Origin: Synergistales bacterium
GTDB taxonomy: Bacteria; Synergistota; Synergistia; Synergistales; Aminithiophilaceae
DNA length: 64,000 nt
Direction: 5' to 3'
Assembly: GCA_018433595.1 (NCBI GenBank)
Contig: JAHDQY010000001.1
Span: 62,001 to 126,000, forward strand
The position numbers and the translations under genes were made by a program. Under the pieces are notes generated by a model that was given only the letters and a program-made list of their open reading frames with translations, was not told where the DNA came from and did not search any database. Of this stretch, positions 1 through 8,735 are shown in pieces (position 1 is the first letter of the stretch; each line of letters begins with the position of its first letter).

Positions 1-279
1 CTTGCCCGCATTGGAAAGGCCGCTCCAGGAGATGGGGTTCAGGCTCGTCCTCAGCTCCGTCTTCTTCTCCTTGTTGACCATGAAAAACTGCTCGACGCCG
101 GCCATGTCCATGGTGTGGCCCGCTTCGAAGGGGTGAGTGAAGACGATCTTCAGATCCAGCTCTTCCGGTCGCTCCAGGGCGCTTTCCGGGGTGTAGACCA
201 TCTGAAAGTGGGCGAAGGCGGGAAAGGCGAAAGAAGCGACGGCGAGAGCCGCGATGAGGGGGATCATTTTTCTGCGCAT
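1..279 (-). CDS. Exported DUF4198-like protein, partial (3' end outside window)
   Basis: An open frame of 93 codons runs off the left edge. It begins MRRKMIPLIAALAVASFAFP, followed by AFAHF, a classic Sec signal peptide with AFA cleavage. The mature part (HFQMVYTPESAL, then DLKIVFTHPFEAGHTMDM) resembles DUF4198 periplasmic proteins, which often sit beside nickel, cobalt or iron uptake genes. The ATG at 279 has an AAGGAT ribosome site about 12 nt upstream. It lies last in the visible feo transcription unit, 86 nt after the 108-aa exported protein, so a role in periplasmic metal handling is inferred from context. The family assignment rests on the N-terminal third only. Confidence 0.7.
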   Translation of the reverse strand, partial: MRRKMIPLIAALAVASFAFPAFAHFQMVYTPESALERPEELDLKIVFTHPFEAGHTMDMAGVEQFFMVNKEKKTELRTSLNPISWSGLSNAGK

Positions 280-314
280 TTGCCTGAGAACACATCCTTT
301 CGCTTGAATAAGGG

Positions 315-338
315 GGCGGGGCGAGGGGGCGCCCCGCC
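315..338 (-). other. Intercistronic hairpin in feo operon
   Basis: Nine-base-pair perfect stem (arms GGCGGGGCG and CGCCCCGCC, 6-nt loop) between the 108-aa gene and the DUF4198-like gene. No T-run follows it on the minus strand, so it is more likely a processing or attenuation hairpin than a full terminator. Confidence 0.5.
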
Positions 339-365
339 GAAGAAAGGGAGGGAGGTGGTGAAGGG

Positions 366-692
366 CTACTTGATGTCTTCGCCCTTGATGAGGATCACGT
401 GACCGGGGCCGGCGTTGAATTCGACCTCGAAGGGGACTTGGGGTTTCTCGAAGGTGAATTCGCTGAACTCATCCATGGCGCCTTCGATGAGGATCTTGCC
501 GTCGGGAGTGCGGACGGTCATCTTGACGCCGGCTGCCGAGGAGCCGTCGGAGAAACCGCCTTCACAGGTCACGGTTCCGTCGTCGTTGAGGCAGGCCATG
601 CAGATCGGAGTGTGGGCGAAGGCGGCGCCTGCAAGGAGGAAGGAGATCGCCAAGACCGCAAGGGCGACAAGGGCTTTTTTTCGGTTCTTCAT
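366..692 (-). CDS. Small exported protein with N-terminal Cys pair, feo operon
   Basis: The 108-aa product has a signal peptide (MKNRKKALVALAVLAISFLL, then AGAAFA) and a mature protein starting HTPICMACLNDDG with a CxxC pair and a third Cys (TCEGGFSDGSSAAG). The rest looks like a small beta-sandwich (KMTVRTPDGKILIEG, PFEVEFNAGPGHVILIKG). A perfect Shine-Dalgarno, AAAGGAGGTGAT, overlaps the feoB stop codon, so it is translationally linked to feoB. The cysteines and histidine at the mature N-terminus suggest metal binding in the periplasm; this is inference. I do not recognise a named family with confidence. Confidence 0.75.
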   Translation of the reverse strand: MKNRKKALVALAVLAISFLLAGAAFAHTPICMACLNDDGTVTCEGGFSDGSSAAGVKMTVRTPDGKILIEGAMDEFSEFTFEKPQVPFEVEFNAGPGHVILIKGEDIK

Positions 693-698
693 TTAACA

Positions 699-3185
699 TC
701 ACCTCCTTTCGGCGCAGATCACTGTTTCATCGTCGTACTCCGCGTCTTCTTTCGGGGAAAGAAGGCCGAGGAGAACCGTTACCGCCAGAGCGAGGCCGTA
801 GAAGGCCCAGGCCGCCGGAAATCCCGTCAGGCCCAGCATCCGCCCTCCGGTGAAGACCAAGGAGGCCGCGGCCAGTCCCAGCACGATGGGATAGAGAAGC
901 GAGAAGAGAGCCCATTTCCAGCTGTGCGTTTCGACTTTCACCATGAGCAGCGTAGCGATGCAGGGCGGGTAGAAGGCCATGAAGAGCATCAGGGCCAGGG
1001 CGTGAAGGGGGGTGAATCCCGTCTCCTGCTCCCGCATGCGCGCACCGAGCGATCGGCTGTCGTCATCGCCCTGGGGGCGATAGATGACGCCCAGCGTGGC
1101 GACGCTGCTCTCCTTGGCCGCCAGCGAGCTGAGAAGGGCCACGTTGACTTTCCAGCTGAAACCCGCAAATCGCGTCACGGGTTCGAGGGCCTGTCCCATC
1201 CGGCCCAGGATGCTGCTGTCGAGCCGGGCCGAGCTGTAATCGTGGATCAGCGTGAGCCTGTCGCGCCGGAGCGTCTTATAGGCCCGGTCGAGAGTTTTGC
1301 CGTCGTCGCCGCGGAGCTGAATCAGGGAGAAGAGCTCCGGATCGGCGGCGAACTTCCGCTTCACGGCCGCGTCGCTCATGCCGGCCATACGGGCCTGACG
1401 GTAGCGCTCCTGGACGTCGAGATACTTCAGGAAGGTCTCTTCGTCGGCCAGCTGCGCCGCATAGGGGGTCGGCTCGATCGCCTTCAGGAAAGACGAGCGG
1501 ATCTCGTCGGCCCGAAGGGCGAAGGCCTCCATGGCGGGAGCAGGCAGCTTCGGGTAGTGGGTGAGGAAGAAAACGGCCACGGCCACGAGGGCGATGACGG
1601 TGAGAATCTTCCTGCAGAAGAGCCAGGTCCTTTCTACGGAGCGCTGGACGACGCCGAAGAGCGTCGGAACGTGGTAGGACGGCATCTCCATGACGAAGGG
1701 GGAGCTGGGATGCTTGCGGAGGATCGTCAGGGTCAGGACCTTGGCCACGGCCAGGGCCACAATGAGAGTGACGGTGGAGATGAACACCATCATCGCGCCC
1801 TGATGGGAGGCGAAAAAGACGCTCACCAGCAGCGTGTAGAGGGGGATCTTGGCCATGCAGTTCATCAGGGGGACGACGAGGATCGTCGCCAGCCGGGCCT
1901 TCTCGTCGGCGATGACGCGGGTGGCCATGACGCCGGGGACGGCGCACCCGCCGACGAAAACGCCGCCGAGAATGAGGGGGAGCGTCGATTGGCCGTGGAG
2001 GCCGAAGCGGCGGAAGAGCCTGTCGAGAATAAAGGCCATCCGGGGCATGTAGCCCACGTCTTCGAGGACGGCGATGGCCGCGAAGAGAATCAGGAATATG
2101 GGGATGTAGATCAGCACGGAGTTGATGGAGGTCACCACGTCGCTTACCAGGGCCCGCGGCAGCGGGTCCTGCCAGAACCCCGCCAGGGGGAGGCGTTCCT
2201 CGACGGCCATCTGGAAGCGGGAGAGCCAGGGAACGACGTACTCCGTCAGCTTGTAGCCCTGGACGATGGAGAGTTCGTAGAGGCCGTAGACGACGCCCAG
2301 AAGGATCAGCGGTCCGGCGAAGCGGTGGATGACGACGGTGTCGATGCGGTCCGTCAGGGTCCGGCCCGCCGGAGCGGTCCGCCTCGTGCAGAGATCTTGC
2401 AGCTCCTCGGCCCGGCGGTGGCGGACGAGGCCGATGTGGCTCTGGGGGTCCTCGTCCTCGGCAGCCTCGAAACTCTCGGCCAGGGCGGCGACCCGGTCCA
2501 GGAGCTCCTGCCCCTTCTCGCCGCGGGCCAGGATCTTCCGGCGGACGGCCTCGTCCGCCTCGAAGAGCTTGACGGCCATCCAGCGGAAGGGGAGGTTCCC
2601 GCCGTCGAACAGAGATCGGAGAAGGGACGTCGCCTCCTCCAGGGCCGGTTCGAGAGGGCCGTAATCGAGGCGGAAGGCGGAGGGCTTCGACCCGGCCGCG
2701 ATGGCCTCGCGCAGCTCCCGGCCTCCTTTCCGTTGGTTGCCCACGGTGGTCGCCACGGGAGCTCCCAACTCCCGGGAAAGAGCCTCTCCGTCGACGGCGA
2801 GGCCCCGTCCCGAAGCGATGTCGGTCATGTTGAGGTCGACGAGGAGGGGCGTCCCCATCTCGAGGAGCTGAAAGGTCAGATAGAGGCTGCGCTTCAGGTT
2901 CGAGGCGTCGACGACATTGACGACGAGGTCGGCCTCGCGGGAGAGGATAAAATCCCGGGTCACCATCTCCTCGGAGGAGTAGGAGGTCAGGCTGTATGTT
3001 CCGGGAAGGTCGATCAGCTCGATTTTCTCCAGCCCCCGGCGGAAGTTTCCCCGCTTGACCTCGACGGTGACTCCGGGGTAGTTCGCCACATGCTGCCGCG
3101 ATCCGGTGAGCAGATTGAAGATCGTCGACTTGCCGCTGTTGGGCTGGCCCGCCAGGGCGACGGCGCGGTTCTTTCTCTTCGTCAT
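699..3185 (-). CDS. feoB: Ferrous iron transport protein B
   Basis: The 828-aa protein has an N-terminal cytosolic GTPase domain: G1 GQPNSGKS (residues 14-21), G3 DLPGTYSL, G4-like NMTD. A helical GDI-like spacer follows, then a polytopic membrane domain from about residue 300 with the conserved GGVFVGGCAVPGVMATR gate segment. It imports Fe(II) across the inner membrane under anoxic conditions. Its start overlaps the feoA stop by 4 nt (ATGA). G1 has Gln where most FeoB have Asn (GNPNSGKT); this may alter nucleotide handling but occurs in some homologues. Length and topology are normal for FeoB. Confidence 0.97.
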   Translation of the reverse strand: MTKRKNRAVALAGQPNSGKSTIFNLLTGSRQHVANYPGVTVEVKRGNFRRGLEKIELIDLPGTYSLTSYSSEEMVTRDFILSREADLVVNVVDASNLKRSLYLTFQLLEMGTPLLVDLNMTDIASGRGLAVDGEALSRELGAPVATTVGNQRKGGRELREAIAAGSKPSAFRLDYGPLEPALEEATSLLRSLFDGGNLPFRWMAVKLFEADEAVRRKILARGEKGQELLDRVAALAESFEAAEDEDPQSHIGLVRHRRAEELQDLCTRRTAPAGRTLTDRIDTVVIHRFAGPLILLGVVYGLYELSIVQGYKLTEYVVPWLSRFQMAVEERLPLAGFWQDPLPRALVSDVVTSINSVLIYIPIFLILFAAIAVLEDVGYMPRMAFILDRLFRRFGLHGQSTLPLILGGVFVGGCAVPGVMATRVIADEKARLATILVVPLMNCMAKIPLYTLLVSVFFASHQGAMMVFISTVTLIVALAVAKVLTLTILRKHPSSPFVMEMPSYHVPTLFGVVQRSVERTWLFCRKILTVIALVAVAVFFLTHYPKLPAPAMEAFALRADEIRSSFLKAIEPTPYAAQLADEETFLKYLDVQERYRQARMAGMSDAAVKRKFAADPELFSLIQLRGDDGKTLDRAYKTLRRDRLTLIHDYSSARLDSSILGRMGQALEPVTRFAGFSWKVNVALLSSLAAKESSVATLGVIYRPQGDDDSRSLGARMREQETGFTPLHALALMLFMAFYPPCIATLLMVKVETHSWKWALFSLLYPIVLGLAAASLVFTGGRMLGLTGFPAAWAFYGLALAVTVLLGLLSPKEDAEYDDETVICAERR

Positions 3186-3454
3186 AGGGTCTCGACCTCG
3201 ATCATGCGGGCTTCCTCGTGCCGGAGGCTTACGTGCTGGCCGTCCATCATGAACTCGACGGGGTCCACCAGGGGGGCGTTGCGGACGACTTCGACCGTCA
3301 CGCCCCGATGAAAGCCCATATCCATCATCCGCTGCTTCACCGCACCGGCGGCCCTGTTCTTCTGAATCCTGGCCCGACCGCCGGGCCGGATTTCGTCAAG
3401 CGTCACTTCAACCACCTCATTCAGCGTCGCGCTCTTCGTCGGAAGGGGGGACAT
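3182..3454 (-). CDS. feoA: FeoA-domain protein
   Basis: The 90-aa SH3-like FeoA protein has the core VTLDEIRPGGRARIQK, then KQRMMDMGFHRGVTVEVV and DGQHVSLRHEEARMIEV, the hallmark FeoA pattern (MDMG..xG..V). It supports FeoB-mediated Fe(II) uptake on the cytoplasmic side. The frame stays open upstream to 3595, but that extension is low-complexity and overlaps the preceding gene, so the ATG at 3454 with a GAGG site is preferred. It overlaps the preceding Cys-rich gene by 38 nt and feoB by 4 nt. Confidence 0.93.
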   Translation of the reverse strand: MSPLPTKSATLNEVVEVTLDEIRPGGRARIQKNRAAGAVKQRMMDMGFHRGVTVEVVRNAPLVDPVEFMMDGQHVSLRHEEARMIEVETL

Positions 3455-3614
3455 CGCCTCGCCCGGCGGTAAAGAGGATATGGCTGCAAGCGCAGCCTCC
3501 GCTGCAGCCGGAGCAGTTGGAACACCCCTCGCCGCGGAGGGTCTTGCGCACTCCCTTAAAAGCCTGCCAGGCGGCAAGGATGACGAAAGCGGCAAAAAGA
3601 ATCCAGGCGATCAT
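3417..3614 (-). CDS. FeoB-associated Cys-rich membrane protein
   Basis: The 65-aa protein begins MIAWILFAAFVILAAWQAFK, a single membrane span, followed by a basic stretch and a Cys cluster (CSNCSGCSGGCACS: six Cys). This matches the small Cys-rich proteins found with feoAB in many anaerobes, which may substitute for FeoC or pass on iron. The ATG at 3614 was chosen because it has a near-perfect AAGGAGGA site 7 nt upstream; the longer frame from 3644 has none. It is the first gene of the feo operon. Confidence 0.88.
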   Translation of the reverse strand: MIAWILFAAFVILAAWQAFKGVRKTLRGEGCSNCSGCSGGCACSHILFTAGRGDVPPSDEERDAE

Positions 3615-3702
3615 GAAGGACTCCTCCTTTGTTTGGGATCTCAAACTTCAAAATCCGCCTAAAAAAATCCCCGTCGATCGAGGTCTCCTCGGGGCTCGGA
3701 GG

Positions 3703-3761
3703 ATGAAATCCGTTGTTTCATGTCTCGAACATCACTATAGCCTTCTTTTTGCCGCTGTCAA
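3703..3761 (-). promoter_or_regulatory. feo promoter and operator-like palindrome
   Basis: On the minus strand, TTGACA (3756-3761) and TATAGT (3734-3739) are separated by 16 nt, giving a start near 3727 and a ~113-nt leader before the first feo gene. Just downstream of the start is an inverted repeat ATGAAA-N7-TTTCAT (3703-3721), well placed for an iron-responsive repressor. The regulator is not identifiable from the site alone. Confidence 0.65.
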
Positions 3762-3915
3762 CCCCCGTTTGAGCGATTTTCGCCGATTTTTTTGCGTCTC
3801 CTTGAGATGATGTTTGACAGGTTTCAGGACGGTTGTCTCTGCGTTATGCTATGTTGGGTCCGTTCCGGAGGCGGCGCAGGCCGCTCACCTGGCATAGATG
3901 AAGGAGAGTGATGAA

Positions 3916-5550
3916 ATGGCGGCGTCTGATGTCGGAGCCGACAGCGTTTTCCTCAACGGGCGGGTTTATGCCGTCGACGGCTCCTTTTCGCAGGCCTCGG
4001 CCCTGGCCGTCAAAAGGGGGAGGCTGGTCGGGCTGGGAACGGACGAGGAGGTTCTTGGCCTGGCCGGGCCGCTGACGGAGAGGGTCGACCTTGAAGGGGC
4101 CGTCGTTCTGCCGGGGATCGTCGAGTCCCATCTCCACCTCTTTCTTTTCGGCGAGTCTCTCGGCCTTGTCCAGGCCCACTGGCGCCCCAAGGAGGAGATC
4201 CTCGCCGCCGTCGCGGCGGCCGTCGCCGACGCCCGATGCGACGGCGGCTGGATCCTGGGCCGGGGCTGGAATCAGGAGGTCTGGAGCCCTCCCCTTTTTC
4301 CCACTCGTCGCGAGCTGGACCTTCTGGCCCCCGATCTCCCCGTCTACCTTGAGCGCACCTGCTGTCACGCCGCCTGGGTCAACGGAAAGGCTCTGGAGCT
4401 GGCCGGCATCGACGCCTCGACGGCCGATCCCGAAGGGGGCGAGATCCGGCGCGACGAGAAGGGCGAGCCCACGGGGCTCCTCGTCGATACGGCCATGCGG
4501 CTCGTCACGAAGTGCATCCCTCCCCACACGAGGGAGGGATGCCGCAAGGTGCTTCTGACGGCCCAGAAGGAGCTTTTCGCCCAGGGAATCACTTCGGCCT
4601 GCGACATGGGGACCACCCCGGAACTCTTCGTCCTCCTCGAAGAGCTTTACGCCCGGGGGGAGATGAACCTCAGGGTGCACGGCTACGGCTCGTCGGGCGT
4701 CGACGGCGGGGCCTCGCTCGACGCCTACGCCCCCTTCCTCGAAAGGGGCCCTCGGGCCGATCTCTGCGACGGACGGCTTCACCTGACGGGGCTCAAGCTC
4801 TTTTCCGACGGCTCCCTGGGGGCCCGAAGCGCCTGGATGGAGGGGGATTACGCCGACAGGCCCGGCCATCGGGGCAACCCCCGGGAGGGTGGAGAAACCC
4901 TCTATGCCGTCATGGCCGCCGGGGCGAGGCGGGGCTTCCAGATCGCCACCCACGCCATCGGCGATGCCGCCAACGCCCTCGTCCTCGATCTCTACGAACG
5001 GCTTCAGAGGGAGCTTCCCCGGGCGCGAGCCCTTCGTCTTCGCGTCGAACACGCCCAGCACCTGCGCCCCTGCGATTTCAAACGTTTCGCCGATCTCGCC
5101 CTCGTCGCCAGCGTCCAGCCGACTCATGCCACGTCCGATTGGGCCATGGCCGTGGAGCGCCTGGGCGAGGAGCGGACGGAGAGGGCCTACGCCTGGAGAG
5201 ACCTCCTGGACCGGGGAGTCGTCCTCGCCGCAGGCTCCGACGCCCCCGTCGAATCGCCCAACCCCTTCGAGGGGATCTATGCCGCCGTCACCCGTCGCGA
5301 CCGTCAGGGCAGGCCCGAAAGAGGCTGGCATCCCCGACAGGTCATGACCCGCGTCGAGGCCCTTCGCGCCTTTACCGTCGGCGGCGCCTGGGCCGTCGGC
5401 GCCGAGAAGGACAAGGGCTCCCTGAAGGCGGGCAGACGGGCCGATTTCATCGCCGTCGACCGCGACATCCTCACCTGCCCCGAAGAGGCGATCGGCGGGA
5501 CGAAAGTCCTCCGGACCGTCGTCGGAGGGGAGACGGTCTTCCTCCGCTGA
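3916..5550 (+). CDS. YtcJ-like amidohydrolase (amidohydrolase family 3)
   Basis: The 544-aa metal-dependent hydrolase carries VVLPGIVESHLHLFLFGES (HxH metal site), SDGSLGARSAWMEGDYADRP, HAIGDAAN, RVEHAQHL and AAGSDAPVESPNPFEGIY (terminal Asp). These are the motifs of the YtcJ/NfdA-like branch of the amidohydrolase superfamily (cytosolic, hydrolysing amide or ester bonds). Substrate unknown. The start at 3916 is preferred over an in-frame ATG at 3898 because GGAGAG lies about 8 nt before it. It is a single gene, divergent from feo and convergent with panE. Confidence 0.9.
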   Translation: MAASDVGADSVFLNGRVYAVDGSFSQASALAVKRGRLVGLGTDEEVLGLAGPLTERVDLEGAVVLPGIVESHLHLFLFGESLGLVQAHWRPKEEILAAVAAAVADARCDGGWILGRGWNQEVWSPPLFPTRRELDLLAPDLPVYLERTCCHAAWVNGKALELAGIDASTADPEGGEIRRDEKGEPTGLLVDTAMRLVTKCIPPHTREGCRKVLLTAQKELFAQGITSACDMGTTPELFVLLEELYARGEMNLRVHGYGSSGVDGGASLDAYAPFLERGPRADLCDGRLHLTGLKLFSDGSLGARSAWMEGDYADRPGHRGNPREGGETLYAVMAAGARRGFQIATHAIGDAANALVLDLYERLQRELPRARALRLRVEHAQHLRPCDFKRFADLALVASVQPTHATSDWAMAVERLGEERTERAYAWRDLLDRGVVLAAGSDAPVESPNPFEGIYAAVTRRDRQGRPERGWHPRQVMTRVEALRAFTVGGAWAVGAEKDKGSLKAGRRADFIAVDRDILTCPEEAIGGTKVLRTVVGGETVFLR

Positions 5551-5576
5551 AGGAGCGCGGCCGGGAGGTGTGTCTG

Positions 5577-6479
5577 TCAGCCTTCCAGCCCCCTGATGAG
5601 AGCCCGTACCGTCGCCGTGGCGGGCAGCCGGAGATGGAAGGCCCGGCCGCGGCGGAGGATTTCGCCGCTGATGGCCTCGATCTCCGTGGGGCGCCCGGCG
5701 AGGACGTCCTGAAGCATGGAGCTGCGGTTGCCTGATGTGGCCTGGATGACGAGGCGCACCTGAGGCCACATCGTTCCCTCGCCGAAGGGCATCCCCTCGG
5801 CCCGAGCGACGCGGCAGGCCTCCAGGGTCAGGGTTTTGGCGAGCCGCGCCGTATCGGCGCAGGCCAGGATGTGGCCGTTCTCCCGCCGGGTCAGGGCCGA
5901 AACGGGGTTGATGGCGGCGTTGACGACGAGCTTGGCCCAGAGATCGGGCCTGGGGTCGCAGACGTGGCGGGCCTGAAGGCCCGAACCGGCAAGAAGCTCT
6001 TCGACGGCCTTCCACTCCCGCCCTAGGCGCATGGGGCCGAAGCGGATCTCTCCCTCGCCTCCGGCATGGACCAGCCCCTCGGCGTCGCGGTAGGCGCCGT
6101 AGGTGCAGGAGGCGGCGCCGACGCGGTCGGTGCCGATGAAGGAGGCCATCTGTTCGGCGTTGCCGAGGCCGTTCTGAAGCGTCAGGACCAGGCCGTCCTC
6201 TTCGAGGAGATCTTTCAGGAGGGGGGCCACATCGGCCGTGGCGTAGGATTTGACGGCGACGATGACGAGAGGGGCCTTGCCGAGCCGCGAGGGGTCGGCC
6301 TCGGCCTTGGCGGCGAAGGCCCGGACGGTTCCGCCGTCATCCAGCTCCAGCCCACGGGAGCGAAGGCGCTTCAGCGTCGATCCCGGCCGCTGGAGGATCT
6401 GGATCTCGTTGCCGGACCGGGCTATCCGGGCTCCGACGAGGCCACCGAGGGCGCCGCAGCCGACGATGGTGACCCTCAC
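5577..6479 (-). CDS. panE: 2-dehydropantoate 2-reductase (ketopantoate reductase)
   Basis: The 300-aa NADPH-dependent reductase makes pantoate from ketopantoate in CoA synthesis. It has an N-terminal Rossmann motif VGCGALGGLVGARIARSG, the middle VAVKSYATADVAPLL and LTLQNGLGNAE stretches, and the catalytic Lys/Asn region WAKLVVNAAINPVSALT typical of ApbA/PanE. It is the last gene of the operon panC-panD-panB-panE, with its start overlapping the panB stop by 4 nt. Length is normal. Confidence 0.95.
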   Translation of the reverse strand: MRVTIVGCGALGGLVGARIARSGNEIQILQRPGSTLKRLRSRGLELDDGGTVRAFAAKAEADPSRLGKAPLVIVAVKSYATADVAPLLKDLLEEDGLVLTLQNGLGNAEQMASFIGTDRVGAASCTYGAYRDAEGLVHAGGEGEIRFGPMRLGREWKAVEELLAGSGLQARHVCDPRPDLWAKLVVNAAINPVSALTRRENGHILACADTARLAKTLTLEACRVARAEGMPFGEGTMWPQVRLVIQATSGNRSSMLQDVLAGRPTEIEAISGEILRRGRAFHLRLPATATVRALIRGLEG

Positions 6480-7312
6480 GGCTTGCGGAGCTCCTCGAGA
6501 ACCGACTCGTCAAGGCCGAAGGAGTGTCCGTCGTCGGGGAAGATCCCCTGACGCACCTCGCCGACAAACTCCGCCAGGGCTTCTTTGAGAATCCGGCCCC
6601 CCTCGACGTAGCGCTTGACGAAGCGGGGACGAAAATCTCCGTAAAGGCCCAGGATATCGTGGAAGACCAGCACCTGGCCGTCACAGCCGGCTCCGGCTCC
6701 GATGCCGATGGTGGGGATCAGGACGCGCTCGCTGATGAAGCGGGCCAAAGGGGCGGGGACGCACTCCAGCACGAGGGCGCAGGCTCCCGCCGCTTCGACG
6801 GCCCTGGCGTCATCGAGGAGCCGGCGGGCTCCTTCGACGTCCCTGCCCTGGACGCGGAAACCGCCCAGGAGGGTCGCCGACTGGGGCGTGAGGCCGATAT
6901 GCCCGATGACGGCCATGCCGGCGCCGACGATGGCCTGGATCGTCCCGGCCCGTTCCCGGCCTCCCTCAAGCTTGACGGCGTCGACGGCGGCCTCCTTGAT
7001 GAACCGGCCGGCGTTGGCCACGGCCTGGGAAGGGTCCACCTCGTAGGAGAGGAAGGGCATATCTCCGACGATGAAGGGGACCGAGGCGCCTCGGGTGACG
7101 GCGGCGCAGGCGTCGACCATCGTCTCCATCGTCACCGGCAGCGTGCCGGAAAATCCCTTTTCCACCATGGCCAGCGAATCCCCGACGAGGATCATCTCCG
7201 CTCCCGATTCCTCGACGAGGCGGGCCTGCCAGGCGCTGTAGGCGGTGATCATGGTGATGGGCTCGCCTTTTTCCTTCATCTCCCTCAGACGGGGGATGGA
7301 AATCTTCTTCAC
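6476..7312 (-). CDS. panB: 3-methyl-2-oxobutanoate hydroxymethyltransferase
   Basis: The 278-aa enzyme makes ketopantoate from 2-oxoisovalerate and methylene-tetrahydrofolate. It shows PITMITAYSAWQARLVEESG, ILVGDSLAMV (metal-binding Asp), GHIGLTPQSATLLGGFRVQG and ALVLECVP (catalytic Glu). The frame is open further upstream, but the GTG at 7312 has GGGAGGA 5 nt before it and overlaps the panD stop (GTGA), so it is the likely start. The extra upstream residues are Arg/Pro-rich noise. Confidence 0.95.
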   Translation of the reverse strand: MKKISIPRLREMKEKGEPITMITAYSAWQARLVEESGAEMILVGDSLAMVEKGFSGTLPVTMETMVDACAAVTRGASVPFIVGDMPFLSYEVDPSQAVANAGRFIKEAAVDAVKLEGGRERAGTIQAIVGAGMAVIGHIGLTPQSATLLGGFRVQGRDVEGARRLLDDARAVEAAGACALVLECVPAPLARFISERVLIPTIGIGAGAGCDGQVLVFHDILGLYGDFRPRFVKRYVEGGRILKEALAEFVGEVRQGIFPDDGHSFGLDESVLEELRKP

Positions 7313-7698
7313 TGCTCCTCCCCTCCGTTCATCAGAAAGGTCTCGACGACGGCGTTCTTCTCGTCGACGCGGGCCACCCTGGGGCGGTGGCGGACGGCTT
7401 CGTCGGCGTCGAGAAGGCACCAGGCCATGACGATGACCCGGTCGCCTACGGTCCCCTGGCGGGCGGCGGCGCCGTTGAGGCAGATGGCGCCGCTTCCCCG
7501 CGGCGCCTCGATGACGTAGGTCTCGAAGCGGTTGCCCGAGGCCATGTCGGCGACGAGAACCTTCTCGCCGACGAGAAAGCCGGCGGCCTCCATCAGGTCC
7601 CTGTCGATGGAGATGCTTCCCCGGTACTCGAGATTGGCCTCGGTCACGCGGGCTCCGTGGAGCTTTCCCTTGAGCATCTGCAGCAGCAATGTCCTCAC
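7309..7698 (-). CDS. panD: Aspartate 1-decarboxylase (pyruvoyl type)
   Basis: The 129-aa precursor is self-cleaved at Gly-Ser in YRGSISID (residues 27-28) to give the pyruvoyl cofactor; the mature enzyme makes beta-alanine from aspartate. QMLKGKLHGARVTEA at the start and GDRVIVMAW near the C-terminus are diagnostic. The start at 7698 overlaps the panC stop by 4 nt; an alternative Met lies seven residues later and aligns slightly better with shorter homologues. Confidence 0.95.
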   Translation of the reverse strand: MRTLLLQMLKGKLHGARVTEANLEYRGSISIDRDLMEAAGFLVGEKVLVADMASGNRFETYVIEAPRGSGAICLNGAAARQGTVGDRVIVMAWCLLDADEAVRHRPRVARVDEKNAVVETFLMNGGEEQ

Positions 7699-8543
7699 TC
7701 TCCGATAACGATATTGTCGATGAGCCGTGTCTTCCCCACCCGTGCGGCCAGGGCGACGACGGCCGGCCTGTCGACGACGTCGAGGGGCTCCAGGCTTTCG
7801 GCGCCGCGGATCTCCAGGTAATCGGCGTCGAGGCGCCGATCCTGAGCCAGTTTCTCCTGAGCCAGGGCGACGAGGGCCGGCGTCGAGCGCTCTCCGCCCT
7901 CGTAGGCTTCGGCGACGGCTCTTAGGGCCGCCGAAAGCCCCAGCGCCGAGCGCCGCTCCTCCGGAAAGAGGTAGGCGTTGCGGCTGCTCAGCGCCAGCCC
8001 GTCCGGCTCCCTCACCAGAGGGCAGGGGCGGATTTTGACGGGGACGTCCAGGTCCCGGACCATGCGCCGGATCACCTGGAGCTGCTGGTAATCCTTCATG
8101 CCGAAATAGGCCCTGTCGGGACCGACGACATGGAAGAGCTTGAGGACGACGGTGCAGACGCCCCGGAAATGGCCGGGCCTTGAGGCGCCGCAGAGAGGAA
8201 GGCTCAAGGCGGTCTCGTCGACGAAGGTCGAATGGTCCGGGGCGTAGAGAGTTTGCGCCGTCGGGGCGAAAAGGTAATCGACGCCCTCTTTCTCGAGAAG
8301 CTCCAGGTCGCGGGCCTCGTCGCGGGGGTAGCGCTCCAGGTCCTCGCCGGGCCCGAACTGGATGGGGTTGACGAAGAGGGAGACGACGGAAACGTCGTTC
8401 TCCCTGCGGCTGGCCCGGACCAGGGAGAGATGCCCTTCGTGAAGGTAGCCCATCGTGGGGACGAGGCCGATCGTCTCTCCCCGGCGCCGTCTCAGCGCCA
8501 TCGCAGCTGACATTTCTCCTGTATTTCTGATGATTGTTGCCAT
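7695..8543 (-). CDS. panC: Pantothenate synthetase (pantoate-beta-alanine ligase)
   Basis: The 282-aa ATP-dependent ligase joins pantoate and beta-alanine. It has the HIGH-type ATP site MGYLHEGHLSLV, FVNPIQFGPGEDLERYPR, the VVLKLFHVVGPDRAYFGMKD core, and GLALSSRNAYL (KMSKS-like region). The ATG at 8543 has AAAGGAGG 7 nt upstream. It is first in the four-gene pan operon; with panD and panB-panE adjacent, the whole route from aspartate and oxoisovalerate to pantothenate is encoded here. Confidence 0.96.
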   Translation of the reverse strand: MATIIRNTGEMSAAMALRRRRGETIGLVPTMGYLHEGHLSLVRASRRENDVSVVSLFVNPIQFGPGEDLERYPRDEARDLELLEKEGVDYLFAPTAQTLYAPDHSTFVDETALSLPLCGASRPGHFRGVCTVVLKLFHVVGPDRAYFGMKDYQQLQVIRRMVRDLDVPVKIRPCPLVREPDGLALSSRNAYLFPEERRSALGLSAALRAVAEAYEGGERSTPALVALAQEKLAQDRRLDADYLEIRGAESLEPLDVVDRPAVVALAARVGKTRLIDNIVIGE

Positions 8544-8584
8544 TGTCGTGCCTCCTTTGGAGTCAATCCTGAAGGAATGGACAG

Positions 8585-8613
8585 AAGATAGCTTAAAGAG
8601 GAGAAGAATGCAA
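8585..8613 (-). promoter_or_regulatory. Candidate pan operon promoter
   Basis: On the minus strand TTGCAT (8608-8613) and TATCTT (8585-8590) are 17 nt apart, about 42 nt upstream of the panC start. The separate AT-rich tract at 8640-8710 probably serves the divergent chemoreceptor gene: it holds TATAAT-like hexamers, but I cannot fix a -35. Confidence 0.5.
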
Positions 8614-8735
8614 CGGAAGGGATCGCCGGCGTGGTCTGCCTGGAAAGGTTTATCAGAAGTTATTTCGTTTCTGTTTTTATTGTATAATAATACGATATAA
8701 TTTGAAACTTAAATAAGGGAGGGGAGTGTGATTAA

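Noticed and set aside
399-3311. 970-codon open frame on the plus strand opposite feoB/feoA
   Set aside because: It is a mirror of the feoB reading frame in GC-rich DNA; translation is rich in Gly, Arg, Glu and His with no domain, and feoB has full motif support.
3844-6015. 723-codon open frame on the minus strand opposite the amidohydrolase
   Set aside because: Low-complexity Gly/Pro/Arg sequence; the amidohydrolase on the plus strand has all metal-site motifs.
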